Below are positions 16,972 to 26,415 of a DNA stretch of 64,000 nucleotides, piece after piece (position 1 is the first letter of the stretch; each line of letters starts with the position of its first letter). Below the pieces are notes generated by a model that was given only the letters and a program-made list of their open reading frames with translations, had not been told where the DNA came from and made no database searches. The position numbers and the translations under genes are program-made. Location: positions 4,345,501-4,409,500 of the forward strand of contig NC_009937.1 in assembly GCF_000010525.1 (NCBI RefSeq), written 5' to 3'. The DNA is from Azorhizobium caulinodans ORS 571. GTDB taxonomy: Bacteria; Pseudomonadota; Alphaproteobacteria; Rhizobiales; Xanthobacteraceae.

Positions 16972-18347
16972 CAGATCTTTAGCCTCTCAGACAGCACTGA
17001 GTTGAACACTCGATCCCAACCACAGTTCGCACGCACTTGCTCAAAACGGGCGACCCGCGAGTCACATTGCCGAAGCACGACTGCCGACATGCGACTATCT
17101 TTGGCGAGATATATGCGCCCCCCGTGCTGGATAACGATATCATCCAGCCGCGCCAGCAAATTTAATGCTCGCCCAGAGACAGCAAAGTCGAACGCGATCG
17201 AATAACCCTCCATGGGAAACGAGAACGGCCCGGCTTCGGCACCCATCCTCTTCAATACCGCAAGAGGTACGCTTACATTGGACTTTCTTATCTCACCTAA
17301 CAGTTCTCGTATCCCTTCCTCAGCGTTTTTCAGGGGGATTACGCATTGATGCTGAATAAATCCAGCGCGTCCATACAGTCTATTCCATCGCGGCAACCTG
17401 TCGAGTGGGAAGAAGAAGGCATCCCAGTCTACGACATCATCGGGCGGGAGAAGCCGCGATTTTCTGGCATATACGCCGTTCAATATTCCCATTAGAGGCG
17501 CCGAGGGCACGAGCCGCGGCGAACAGCGCGGCACAGACATGCACTTATCTAACGCTGGTGGATACCTTTCATACACGTTGTGCGATAGCTCCGCTTCTGA
17601 AAGGTGACTACCCGATATTACAATCCCTCGCCCTAATTCCTTCCCGCGAGCGAGAGCGTCAACCCAGGCGACTGTATATTGTGGATCTCGCAGCGATTCC
17701 ATCACTTCCAATGTGCAACTAAGACTATTCGTTGGAGCCTTGACCCTCCGCATCCAACCCGTTTCTACTCTGCGAAGTTGGATGGTTGCACGTAGAATAA
17801 CCCCCGTAAGGCCCATTCCGCCGATGGTGAAATTAAACAGCAACGCTTCGCGATGCCGGGAGCAACGTCGAACGAGGCCCTCTGCCCCCATGACCTCTAT
17901 CCACTCAACACATTCGCGAAAGCTTCCGCCCGTTCGGTGGTTCTTGCCGTGAACATCGGCAGCGATCATACCGCCTAGCGTCACACCTTTTGTTCCAGGC
18001 ACGACCGCCGGAAACCATCCGCGAGGAAGCACCAGGTCGATGATATCCTCCAACGTCACGCCCGCTTGGGCAGTGAGAATACCCGCCGCATCGTCGAAAA
18101 GCTCAATCCCCGCGAGACGTCTCATTTCGACAGTGGCACCAACGCTTATGGCGCAATCACCGTACGCCAATCCGGCACCTCTTCCTATCAGAGTTCGCTG
18201 ACTACGAATTACTTGCTCGATTTCAGTTTCCACACGGGGAGCGAAGACCCGTGCGTCGACACGAGGATAGCGTCCCCAGCCTGACAAAATCATCCAACGC
18301 CTCCAATCCGTCGCCGAACGAGCTCCTCGAAATGCATCCCCGCGCAT
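16971..18347 (-). CDS. noeH: NoeH, FAD-dependent oxidase (DprE1-like)
   Basis: 458 residues from the ATG at 18347. N-terminal FAD-binding domain of the vanillyl-alcohol-oxidase type: LSGWGRYP aligns with the start of DprE1, RGAGLAYGDCA is the flavin loop, PAVVPGTKGVTLGGMIAADV and HGKNHRTGGSF are typical. DprE1 oxidises the 2-OH of decaprenyl-phosphoryl ribose; NoeO completes the epimerisation. The open frame continues ~100 codons upstream but overlaps noeC, and the length with my start matches DprE1. A TTG overlapping the noeC stop is another possible start. Confidence 0.88.
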   Translation of the reverse strand: MRGDAFRGARSATDWRRWMILSGWGRYPRVDARVFAPRVETEIEQVIRSQRTLIGRGAGLAYGDCAISVGATVEMRRLAGIELFDDAAGILTAQAGVTLEDIIDLVLPRGWFPAVVPGTKGVTLGGMIAADVHGKNHRTGGSFRECVEWIEVMGAEGLVRRCSRHREALLFNFTIGGMGLTGVILRATIQLRRVETGWMRRVKAPTNSLSCTLEVMESLRDPQYTVAWVDALARGKELGRGIVISGSHLSEAELSHNVYERYPPALDKCMSVPRCSPRLVPSAPLMGILNGVYARKSRLLPPDDVVDWDAFFFPLDRLPRWNRLYGRAGFIQHQCVIPLKNAEEGIRELLGEIRKSNVSVPLAVLKRMGAEAGPFSFPMEGYSIAFDFAVSGRALNLLARLDDIVIQHGGRIYLAKDSRMSAVVLRQCDSRVARFEQVRANCGWDRVFNSVLSERLKI

Positions 18348-18373
18348 CTTAGCGCGCAGTCGGACACCCTCAC

Positions 18374-19297
18374 TCAACCAATCGATTGCGACCGGCAGTA
18401 CATGAGAAAGACCAATCCTAAGGCCAGTCCGAGAATGCACACTAGGCTGGAGCCATCCGTAACAGCGTAGCAGAGAGTATCGCTGCGCATATCGCCCCGA
18501 TGAGCCTGCACTACAGCCCTGGAAATCCAGTACGCAACCACCACGCACATGGCGTTCGATACAAATATCGGCGCGGGACCCTGCGCTACACTGGACATCT
18601 GAACAAACAGCTCCAAGAACACCACCGCGGCATATCCCGCCGACACACATATCAACGCGACAATCGAATGATCCGACAATTCGTAACCTCGACCGTATAG
18701 GTCCGGCGCACCGTCACGCCGCAGTTGCGTCAATTCGTTCAGCCTCTTTATCGACGCCAAAGATACAAATGCCATGGCTGAAAATGCAAGAAAGGATGCC
18801 GGGACAGGTATGTTTGCCGCGGTCGCGCCCGCCAATATCCGCGTGGTATAAAGCGCTGATAGGACAAAAAGGTCGAGAACATACTCGCCTCTCACCTTTC
18901 CTACGTAGATCACCGAGAGTGCGACATACGATGCTGTGATCGCAAAAAGGCGCTCACCGCAGTTGATCGCACAAACGCCGCCGAGGGCAATTAACACCAG
19001 GCACATCCACACCCCGGTGAGGCCGGATAACTTACGGGAGGCAAATGGTCGGTGACGCTTTGACGGATGACGTCTGTCATGCGCTCGATCCATGAGGTCG
19101 TTTAGAACGTAAATGCCGGACGCTACAGAGCAAAAAGTCATGAACGCGAGCCAAAGAGGAGCCTGCAGCAGGTCTTCTGCCCGCCCGCATATAAGGACGG
19201 GGACGAACAACAGACCATTCTTCAACCAGTGATGCGGTCGGCACGCCTCGCAGTACGTCATAAACGGTATTTTGGCGGCCCATTCCTTATTCCACAT
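18374..19297 (-). CDS. noeC: NoeC, UbiA-family phosphoribosyl-lipid synthase
   Basis: 307 residues, eight or so membrane helices. The first Asp-rich motif is GIYVLNDLMDRAHDRRHPSK and the N-terminus CRPHHWLKNGLLFVPVL is shared with decaprenyl-phosphate 5-phosphoribosyltransferase of mycobacteria. It would transfer phosphoribose to a polyprenyl phosphate, making the substrate for NoeH and NoeO. It lies 180 bp downstream of nodZ, a larger gap than elsewhere in the operon, and precedes noeH by 26 bp. Genetic work in A. caulinodans links noeC to arabinosylated Nod factor. Confidence 0.92.
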   Translation of the reverse strand: MWNKEWAAKIPFMTYCEACRPHHWLKNGLLFVPVLICGRAEDLLQAPLWLAFMTFCSVASGIYVLNDLMDRAHDRRHPSKRHRPFASRKLSGLTGVWMCLVLIALGGVCAINCGERLFAITASYVALSVIYVGKVRGEYVLDLFVLSALYTTRILAGATAANIPVPASFLAFSAMAFVSLASIKRLNELTQLRRDGAPDLYGRGYELSDHSIVALICVSAGYAAVVFLELFVQMSSVAQGPAPIFVSNAMCVVVAYWISRAVVQAHRGDMRSDTLCYAVTDGSSLVCILGLALGLVFLMYCRSQSIG

Positions 19298-19477
19298 TCA
19301 TCCACCTAGCGTGTATCCATGGCGGCCAAGATCGCGCGGGCGCTATCCGGGACACTCTGCCATCTTCCCTGGCGGTAGCACCCCCTAGCCTACCACCGAC
19401 AAACTGCGACCGGACTTCGCCGTTACCTTCGCAAATACAAACGATGCAACACAGCGTTATCCGCGCGGCACTCGTTA

Positions 19478-20464
19478 TTAACCGCTCGATGCGCCGCCGG
19501 CTTTCCTGTCTGCTTGGCAGAATACTCCACGCGCTAGATCAAAATCAAAAACGCGCTCAACCAACAAACTCGGCCACCGCGAAAAAGCACTCGTCGGCGG
19601 ATATCGAATCAGGACGTCACACCGTGAAAGCAGTTGCATATCGACCAGCGCAGCAACGGCGCCACCTAGACCAAAGTGGGCTGAATGCAGCTCTCCCTCG
19701 CCCCTTTGCCGAAACTCCTTTTCGGTGGCGAACAGCCCCGGCATTTCTCGCCTGAACCACTCGCTCACTGCTGGACTGTCCGTGCATAAAAATATCTTCG
19801 TTGATCGAAAAGGGAATTTTCGTCGCTCCTCACGGATCTTGTGCGCTACTAAATTCATGGCCGCATTTTCTTCGCACCAGTAGCGATCATGATCCAATAT
19901 ATCTTCGCCATTACCGTGCCTTATATGGACGCCGATCACGACGTTACCCAAAAATCTCTCGGCGTACACCCGATCAACCTCTTGGCGCACATACTGATTC
20001 ACAATTAGGTGATCATAGAACTCGCGCTCCAGATCCTCGTCACAGCACCACATGAGACAGCAATCACAGATGACGGCCGCAGCATCAGCGTCACGCCGGG
20101 AAAAAAACAAATTTCGCAGCTCATCACGCTCCCGAAATATTTGCGCATCCGATCTCGTCCCTCTCTGCTTTACTGGCAGGCGCCACCACGCTGGAATTAC
20201 AGATGATTCAAGCGCCAGACTCGATGTTCTCGACACGTAATGGACAGAAACCCCGCCGATATCGTTGATATTATCGAACAAAACCGGGAATAGATTGATA
20301 TTGGGGTCCGCTGAATAGCAGGATTCACTCCAATCCACCACGAGACTGCGCCGAGTGTGCCTTGCGTATGACCAGGCCGCAGCGAGAGACCAAAGGCAGT
20401 CACCCAACCCAGTCCGCCTCCTTGAGATGACGGATCGCCCCTCAGGACAGGCAGAGTTATACAT
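19478..20464 (-). CDS. nodZ: NodZ, Nod-factor alpha-1,6-fucosyltransferase
   Basis: 328 residues. The start MYNSACPEGRSVISRRRTGL followed by GDCLWSLAAAWSY fits other NodZ proteins, and the donor-binding motif VIGVHIRHGNGED is present. NodZ transfers fucose from GDP-fucose to C-6 of the reducing-end N-acetylglucosamine. I use the ATG at 20464 because GGAGG lies 10 bases upstream; the frame is open for 17 more codons, overlapping nodJ. The GDP-fucose would come from NolK, encoded 38 kb away in this window. Confidence 0.94.
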   Translation of the reverse strand: MYNSACPEGRSVISRRRTGLGDCLWSLAAAWSYARHTRRSLVVDWSESCYSADPNINLFPVLFDNINDIGGVSVHYVSRTSSLALESSVIPAWWRLPVKQRGTRSDAQIFRERDELRNLFFSRRDADAAAVICDCCLMWCCDEDLEREFYDHLIVNQYVRQEVDRVYAERFLGNVVIGVHIRHGNGEDILDHDRYWCEENAAMNLVAHKIREERRKFPFRSTKIFLCTDSPAVSEWFRREMPGLFATEKEFRQRGEGELHSAHFGLGGAVAALVDMQLLSRCDVLIRYPPTSAFSRWPSLLVERVFDFDLARGVFCQADRKAGGASSG

Positions 20465-20493
20465 AATCAGACCCCTCCAGTTAGCCGCGAAAC

Positions 20494-21258
20494 CTAATCG
20501 TCCAGCCGGACGCAAATCACCTTTGCCGAAATGAAGACCATTACTGAGGCATAAAGTAGAGATAGCAATAATAATGGGCCGACCTGCGTGCCACGGCCTT
20601 CATATACTACGTTCCGCACATCGTTCACCGCGCGGTATAGGGGCGAAAAGTGAATCATCCCAGATATGACGTCGTTACCTGTAAAGCGCGGCACAATAAC
20701 GCCACTCAGAAACACCAACGGGGCGATAGCGATCGACTGGTAGAACGCGAACAATGCATATCCGCGCGAAATGGCGGCTACAAGAAGCGATGTCGAAGAA
20801 AATATTAACGCAACGAATAATATATCCGGCAGTATGTAAATTACAGACCATCCAGGAATATAGCCCAAGAAAGCCGTGCACACAGCCACAATTGTACCGG
20901 CTACGACGCCCTCGTACGCAGCCCAGAGGACTTCACCTATTAGGTAGTCTGAAACGCAGATCGGCGCATAGCGCATTGACTTCAGCGTTCCCGTAACATA
21001 TATACGACTGTAAGTGCCGTATAGCATTTCGTAATTCGAAGCGGACATGGCGCTTGTGAGTATTAAACCGCACGCTAGAAATTCTGCATATGAGCGCCCG
21101 TCCACCGAGTCTACGATTTTACCGAGACCCACTCCGAGCCCAAATAACATTATCAGTGGATCGATGACGCTGCCGAGGACAGAGGCGGCCATTTCGCGGC
21201 GCCACGACATAGCGTTCCGTTGAAATACAGCCGCCCAGGTGACCATTCTCTCTCTCAT
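20494..21258 (-). CDS. nodJ: NodJ, ABC-2 transporter permease for Nod factors
   Basis: 254 residues with six membrane segments; typical NodJ start (RERMVTWAAVFQRNAMSWRR) and the stretch LASGLILTSAMSASNYEMLY-like region near residue 60. Together with the ATPase NodI it exports lipochitooligosaccharides across the inner membrane. Its start overlaps the nodI stop by four bases (ATGA), so the pair should be made in equal amounts. Confidence 0.94.
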   Translation of the reverse strand: MRERMVTWAAVFQRNAMSWRREMAASVLGSVIDPLIMLFGLGVGLGKIVDSVDGRSYAEFLACGLILTSAMSASNYEMLYGTYSRIYVTGTLKSMRYAPICVSDYLIGEVLWAAYEGVVAGTIVAVCTAFLGYIPGWSVIYILPDILFVALIFSSTSLLVAAISRGYALFAFYQSIAIAPLVFLSGVIVPRFTGNDVISGMIHFSPLYRAVNDVRNVVYEGRGTQVGPLLLLSLLYASVMVFISAKVICVRLDD

Positions 21259-22217
21259 TTTTCGCCGTTCACCCCGCCAACGCCAGTCCAGGGAAACCCT
21301 GGAAAGCGGATTATGTCGTCTAATGTTGCGAAGCGTGTGGTCGTGGGAACTGCTTCCTTCTTAAGGACGGCCTCTAGGGCAAAGTCGCTCGATGGGTGCA
21401 CTGCACTCAAGCGGCCATCATTTTCGTGAACATGCAAGCCGTGATTGCAGAACAGCTCTTTTCCCCGTGGGCTAACAGAATGATCTATCTCGAGGATTTT
21501 TAGCGCACCGAGGGCCTTTAACAGAGCCGCCGTTTCCCATTCCGCCCGCACAGTCCCCGCGCAGATGCAGGCGATTCTATCCGTCATGCGCTCTAAATCT
21601 TCGGCGAGGTGTGAAATCACAAGTACCGTGGCCCCTGTCGCGTTTGACGCCTCAATTTGCTGCCACAAGGCTGAACGCGACTTAGCATCCAGCCCGACCG
21701 TAGCTTCATCGAGTATGATGACGTAGGGGTCATTTACTAGCGCACGCGCCACCATCGTTAAGCGCCGCATACCACCGGACAGCAATCTAACGGGCCGGTT
21801 GGCACAGTCCATCATGCTAAATTTTTCGAAGATCTGGTCCGCCCTTTTTCTTGCCTCGGACGCCGTCATCCGACACAGCCGTCCATAAAGCATCACATTT
21901 TCGTAAGGCGTCATATTTTGCTCAAGGCAGTCGTCCTGCGGAACAACTCCGATCCTAGCGCGAGCCAAATGACCTTGCCGCCTCATATCTTTTCCGAACA
22001 CAGTTACAGTTCCCCTATCGGGCGGCGTCAGACCTAGGATAATATTTATTAGACTACTCTTTCCTGCGCCGTTTGTGCCCATTATTCCATATCTCTCCCC
22101 TCTCCTGACATACATGTCGAGTCCTCTTAGGACGTCGATGCCGCCCCTTTTCTTCCAGACCCCCGTCGCTGAGACGGTATAGTGCCTATCGTCAGGGGAT
22201 TCGCGCATCAACATCAT
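21255..22217 (-). CDS. nodI: NodI, ABC transporter ATPase for Nod factors
   Basis: 320 residues. Walker A GTNGAGKSS at about 47-55, signature LLSGGMRRLTMVARAL, Walker B VIILDEATVGLD, then the H-loop LVISHLAEDLERMTDRI. Partner of NodJ. The frame is open 33 codons upstream, but those codons overlap nodU; the ATG at 22217 gives the usual NodI length, though the next ATG (22214) has the better-spaced GGAG. The 26-base overlap with nodU suggests coupled translation. Confidence 0.93.
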   Translation of the reverse strand: MMLMRESPDDRHYTVSATGVWKKRGGIDVLRGLDMYVRRGERYGIMGTNGAGKSSLINIILGLTPPDRGTVTVFGKDMRRQGHLARARIGVVPQDDCLEQNMTPYENVMLYGRLCRMTASEARKRADQIFEKFSMMDCANRPVRLLSGGMRRLTMVARALVNDPYVIILDEATVGLDAKSRSALWQQIEASNATGATVLVISHLAEDLERMTDRIACICAGTVRAEWETAALLKALGALKILEIDHSVSPRGKELFCNHGLHVHENDGRLSAVHPSSDFALEAVLKKEAVPTTTRFATLDDIIRFPGFPWTGVGGVNGEK

Positions 22218-23874
22218 TGCTCCATAGGACGTTTTCCGCCCAAACTTTCGCGATCCTTCCCCAAGTGCAGGCTGACGCAACGTCTGGGAAAAAGCCCCGA
22301 CCGAGCGCATTCGCACTTGTATTGCAGAGCAAGGGGATATTCGTAAGTTTCTCGTATTCTACGAGTAGCTTCGCCACCGGATGCGCCGACGTACGCGCGA
22401 TGGTTTGCACTCGCGCCGAGCCATCAAGGTGCATAATGGCCGGCACCCTATCGCGCCAGCCTTCACGAACCTTGTGATCGTACAACATGTAGCGATCGTT
22501 CGATCCCGGTTCAAAGATCTCAGGCGCACGATCTTCTAGGCATATTGGAGCCACTGGGCGAAAGTATTCTCTCTGCTTCGCGGCATTGAGCCGGTCTTTC
22601 ATCGAGCGATCGGATGCAGGGGCTAGGATACTCCGAGCGCCGAGCGCCCTAGGCCCCAGCTCGGCGCGGCCAGCCAGAAATACGACCGGCTCGCCGTCCG
22701 CCAACAAGGCCGCGAGTTCTGAAAGCTCGCATGCAGATCCGCGCCAATTGGCATCTGGCGTTGACTTCACCAGATGGGGCCCGCTGAATACGGACCAGTT
22801 AATGGGAACTAGGCCGTCGTTCGCGACAAGTGCGCTGCACGCCGCCCCGATGGCAGATCCGCTATCATTTGGGAAGGGTGAAACCCAAACATCTCTGAAC
22901 AGGCCGCTGGATCTAAGCGCGCTGTTCCATTTGATGTTTAAGCCGCACCCCCCCGATATGCACAAGTTGCGCGACATGTTGCGCCCCGCACGAGCAAGCT
23001 CATGCCGGAGCGTTTCGATCAAAAGACGCTCCACGAAATAATGAAATGTGGCCAGAATATCGTGCTCCGGCGCGCCGGCGACTAGAACACCTATCTCTTC
23101 GAAGAATCGATGGGTCTGTATCAGGGCGACGCTAGTATTCGCAGACATCCTACGGTAGGATAACGCATTGGGCGAGTGTCCCGCGAGGTTATTTTGATAG
23201 CTCGTCTGTATGGCAGCCGTGATTCGGCTATCTACAGTCCCTGTACTCATGTACGACATCAGTTTGCCGGCTAGATCGAGCTTCCAACTGGTTCTGTCCG
23301 CATTCTTATAGGGTCCAAAATGGTGGCCGGCGCAGGCGTAGGCATGGCCGATCATGGGGAACAGCGTATTAATAAACCTAATCCCTCCGTCCGAAATCTC
23401 GTACAGTCGCGGCCAAATACTACCATCCCACACCAAGCAGAGCGCCTTTTGTTTGAAAATCGCGAACGGGCTTGTGCAATATACCGACGCGATATGACCC
23501 ATTACATGAGGTGCGCTTTTGTACGTATAGTCTCGCCCAAGTATGTTCAAACCGAACCCTTGCGTGAATTCGTTTGCGCGATCCGGCTCCTTTTCCACGT
23601 ACGGGGCAACCTTAAGCTGGACGCGTCCCGCCGCGCCGAGTAACTCCACCCATGCATCAACCTCGCCATCCCATCCATCGATGATGTACTCGTCGATGTC
23701 TGATGGTTGAAAGCCGGATCGATGCAAAGCCAAAGCAATTTCGTCGGTATGTTCAATTCTTCTATATCGCTCATTGTTTGTCAGCTTTTCCATCTCGATG
23801 CAGGCCACGAGATCGCGCCCATCCAACACCGCAACTCCACCGTCGTGGGTCAACTTCAAACCGCACCGCTTCAT
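22192..23874 (-). CDS. nodU: NodU, Nod-factor carbamoyltransferase
   Basis: 560 residues of the NodU/CmcH family. The N-terminal Kae1/YrdC-like part starts KRCGLKLTHDGGVAVLDGRD, has the metal-binding HVMGHIASVY segment and the ISGGCGLNIKWNS motif. The C-terminal part holds GRAELGPRALGARSIL and REYFRPVAPICLEDRAPEIF. The enzyme adds carbamoyl groups to the non-reducing end of the Nod factor using carbamoyl phosphate and ATP. Lies 36 bp after nodS. Confidence 0.95.
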   Translation of the reverse strand: MKRCGLKLTHDGGVAVLDGRDLVACIEMEKLTNNERYRRIEHTDEIALALHRSGFQPSDIDEYIIDGWDGEVDAWVELLGAAGRVQLKVAPYVEKEPDRANEFTQGFGLNILGRDYTYKSAPHVMGHIASVYCTSPFAIFKQKALCLVWDGSIWPRLYEISDGGIRFINTLFPMIGHAYACAGHHFGPYKNADRTSWKLDLAGKLMSYMSTGTVDSRITAAIQTSYQNNLAGHSPNALSYRRMSANTSVALIQTHRFFEEIGVLVAGAPEHDILATFHYFVERLLIETLRHELARAGRNMSRNLCISGGCGLNIKWNSALRSSGLFRDVWVSPFPNDSGSAIGAACSALVANDGLVPINWSVFSGPHLVKSTPDANWRGSACELSELAALLADGEPVVFLAGRAELGPRALGARSILAPASDRSMKDRLNAAKQREYFRPVAPICLEDRAPEIFEPGSNDRYMLYDHKVREGWRDRVPAIMHLDGSARVQTIARTSAHPVAKLLVEYEKLTNIPLLCNTSANALGRGFFPDVASACTWGRIAKVWAENVLWSNDVDARIP

Positions 23875-23910
23875 CGTCCGGCCCCTGGTCCTTGTTAGAG
23901 ATTGCCTTGC

Positions 23911-24534
23911 TCAACGTCGGGTGAGTTTCGCGATGACACAATCCTGCCCCGGCAGTCCACCGTTGATGCGCCGTAGATCAACTATGCGGAGGCGGCTCTG
24001 TGCCAGCTCGAGCACCGCCTCCGCCCCAAACAAATGCCCCCAACTTCGGCATACCGCATTACGAGGAGAGCCAAATATAAATTGCCCATCGGATCGTAAC
24101 AGCTGAACAATATTCTCCAATGCACCTCTGAGTCTCTCTTTCTCATGTATATAATACAAAACTTCGGTGCAGATTATAGTGTCATACTTTGCGTTCAAAT
24201 CCATTTGGCAGACATCTTGTTCATGCCAAATTATATCCGAGTTGTTGACGCGTTCTTGCGCTTTGGCTATCGCCTCAGTCATAAGTTCGACGACCGTTAG
24301 ACTCTGACTATATATAGACAGCCGTTCGGTGAGCGCCCCAGCCGCGCAGCCGATTTCGAGTACATCTCCTAGCGTCCGGCCGCCAAGACACAGCTCCATG
24401 ATTGCATGGAGACGTTTTTGCTCGTACTCGCACGAGCTGATGTTCCACGGATCTCGCGCGTCGAGATCCTTTCTAAGCAGGTCCTTGACGCCAGCGGGGC
24501 TCAGATTCGTAGCTACCAAATCAGGGTCTTCCAT
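23911..24534 (-). CDS. nodS: NodS, SAM-dependent N-methyltransferase
   Basis: 207 residues from the ATG at 24534. SAM-binding motif I is VLEIGCAAGALTERL, with LTVVELMTEAIAKAQERV as motif II and YDTIICTEVLYYI as motif IV. NodS methylates the free amino group left by NodB on the non-reducing sugar before NodA adds the acyl chain. The frame extends 17 codons upstream to a GTG that overlaps nodC; the ATG behind GGGAAAAAG fits better, but the longer form cannot be excluded. Confidence 0.93.
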   Translation of the reverse strand: MEDPDLVATNLSPAGVKDLLRKDLDARDPWNISSCEYEQKRLHAIMELCLGGRTLGDVLEIGCAAGALTERLSIYSQSLTVVELMTEAIAKAQERVNNSDIIWHEQDVCQMDLNAKYDTIICTEVLYYIHEKERLRGALENIVQLLRSDGQFIFGSPRNAVCRSWGHLFGAEAVLELAQSRLRIVDLRRINGGLPGQDCVIAKLTRR

Positions 24535-24560
24535 CTTTTTCCCACAAATTAACTGATGTT

Positions 24561-25754
24561 TTAGGAACTCTCGCGTGATAGCCACCGACTATCCCGAATG
24601 GTTAACAGGGCATAGAGTTTTAACGGCGTTAAAATTAGAACATTCAACGCTGAGTGAACGATGAAGTATAGAAACCGAAAATCTTTCGCTATAAGGGCGA
24701 CAGAACAACATCTTATTATAGACATCCCCACAACGACACCCAGAATGATAACGGGCGTTTGCGACCCTGATGTAGTCAGCGAAAGCGAAATCATGGTCAT
24801 CACAAGTAAGAGAGCCGTACCCAAATTCTGTGCGCATATCTCAAAGGTGATATATTTGCTTAGATTTTTCTTTATACGTAAGGCGAGGGCGGTGTCGCGA
24901 TAAGTGCTGCGGGCCCAGCGGAGTTGCTGGCGCAGGTACGGCGCCAGCCCATCCGGAACCAACGTCCTCGCTACGGCACCTGGGACGTACCCGGTCCGAA
25001 ATCCCGCCTTCAGCATCAGGATTGTGAGATGGCGATCCTCACCAAAGTTGCTCGGACGCCCTAGGAATGTCTGGTGCTCATATTCTGCCAATAGTGGCGT
25101 AATTGCAGATCTTCTATACATGGCGCACGGCCCACAACAACACATCACGGAGCCAAACCTCGACTGCGCAATGCGCTCCTCGTTACACGCAAGCCAGTAC
25201 TCCATATCGATTAATCTGGTAAGCCAAGATCTTTCTCGATTCTTTGCAACGAGCTGCCCCATGACACCACCGACATTCGGGGCTCTCATGGACGACGCAA
25301 GCTTTGTAACAACATCCTTATCTATAACCGTGTCCGAGTCTACGTTTAGTATCAGGTCTCCGTCTGTTCTCCTGATGGCCTCCATTTGCGCGGCGCGCTT
25401 CCCCTTGTTTTGATCAAGTTCGACAAATATGAACCTTTCGTCGCTCGCGTACTTGTCGCATACTGCGTGAAATGATGTTTTGTTGGTCGACCCATCGTCT
25501 ACCACGACAATCGTTATTGGTCCGCGGTAGTCTTGTGCGCATATAGAAGCGACGCACTCGAGCAATGTGCTGGAGTTCTCATTGAATGTCGGCACGATAA
25601 CGTCAACCCTTGGAGTGAGCGGCAAAGCATCACTTTCGAGACCAGCGACATCCGTTACGCTCGACACGTTAATGAACTGGACCACCTTGTATGCGCTCGC
25701 CAACGTCACGTAGGCTGCAGTCGCAAGCAAACCGATCACATCTACGACACTCAT
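24561..25754 (-). CDS. nodC: NodC, chitin-oligomer synthase
   Basis: 397 residues, a GT2 N-acetylglucosaminyltransferase. An N-terminal membrane helix (VVDVIGLLATAAYVTLASAY) is followed by the catalytic domain with VDVIVPTFNENSSTLLECVA, the DSD motif in LILNVDSDTVID and the processivity motif QQLRWARSTYRD; C-terminal membrane helices follow. It builds the N-acetylglucosamine backbone from UDP-GlcNAc. The ATG at 25754 gives the usual NodC N-terminus; the upstream frame overlaps nodB. Confidence 0.96.
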   Translation of the reverse strand: MSVVDVIGLLATAAYVTLASAYKVVQFINVSSVTDVAGLESDALPLTPRVDVIVPTFNENSSTLLECVASICAQDYRGPITIVVVDDGSTNKTSFHAVCDKYASDERFIFVELDQNKGKRAAQMEAIRRTDGDLILNVDSDTVIDKDVVTKLASSMRAPNVGGVMGQLVAKNRERSWLTRLIDMEYWLACNEERIAQSRFGSVMCCCGPCAMYRRSAITPLLAEYEHQTFLGRPSNFGEDRHLTILMLKAGFRTGYVPGAVARTLVPDGLAPYLRQQLRWARSTYRDTALALRIKKNLSKYITFEICAQNLGTALLLVMTMISLSLTTSGSQTPVIILGVVVGMSIIRCCSVALIAKDFRFLYFIVHSALNVLILTPLKLYALLTIRDSRWLSRESS

Positions 25755-25782
25755 CTGGCATCTCTTTTCTTGTCGACTCGCC

Positions 25783-26415
25783 TCATGGCAACGGCTGAAG
25801 CGCAAATCCGCGCGCCTGAAGAGCTGGAACGACGTACCGGAGCGCCGCTAATGTCTGAGCTCGGCCACCACGCACGTCCCACATCGCAGCTTCATCTGGA
25901 GGGCACCCGTCGTGCAGAAGAATTATCGAGCCAGGTCGAGCGTTATCTAATATCTCATTGATGAGATTTTCTATTCTCGGCGCCTCCCAATCTCTCGGGT
26001 CGACAGACCACGAGACAGGCCGCAAGCCGATTTTATTCACAACGTTTAATATCTGGGTGCTCCACGCGCCGTATGGGGCACGGAAGTGCCGAACAAATCC
26101 GCGACCACAGATATGCTCGAGGCATTTTTGCGCAGACGATATTTGATACTCTACTTCCTCGCCGGCCCGGTCTTGTAGATTGGGATGGTCGAACGTATGA
26201 TTTCCAATAGCGTGACCGTCCAATTGGCACTGTCGTGATATACTAGGGTATTCTTTTGCAAACCGGCCTATTTGAAAAAATGTCGCAAGAGCCGAGTGCT
26301 CTCTCAGTATTTCGCATACTGCTGGCGTCACGCTCGGGTGCGGCCCATCATCGAACGTGATGTATATTGAACTCTGATTCTGCGTGATTCGTGCAGCTTG
26401 CCCAAGGACACTCAT
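25783..26415 (-). CDS. nodB: NodB, chitooligosaccharide deacetylase
   Basis: 210 residues, a CE4 (NodB homology) domain. Conserved motifs in order: YITFDDGPHP (catalytic base and metal Asp), HAIGNHTFDHPNL (metal His pair), FRAPYGAW, WSVDPRDW and IILLHDGCPP (catalytic His). NodB removes the acetyl group from the non-reducing sugar of the NodC product. Overlaps the nodA stop by four bases; nodC starts 28 bp downstream. Confidence 0.96.
   Translation of the reverse strand: MSVLGQAARITQNQSSIYITFDDGPHPSVTPAVCEILREHSALATFFQIGRFAKEYPSISRQCQLDGHAIGNHTFDHPNLQDRAGEEVEYQISSAQKCLEHICGRGFVRHFRAPYGAWSTQILNVVNKIGLRPVSWSVDPRDWEAPRIENLINEILDNARPGSIILLHDGCPPDEAAMWDVRGGRAQTLAALRYVVPALQARGFALQPLP

Noticed and set aside
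18348-18650. N-terminal extension of NoeH
   Set aside because: It overlaps noeC in another frame, and the DprE1-like domain begins only after the ATG at 18347.
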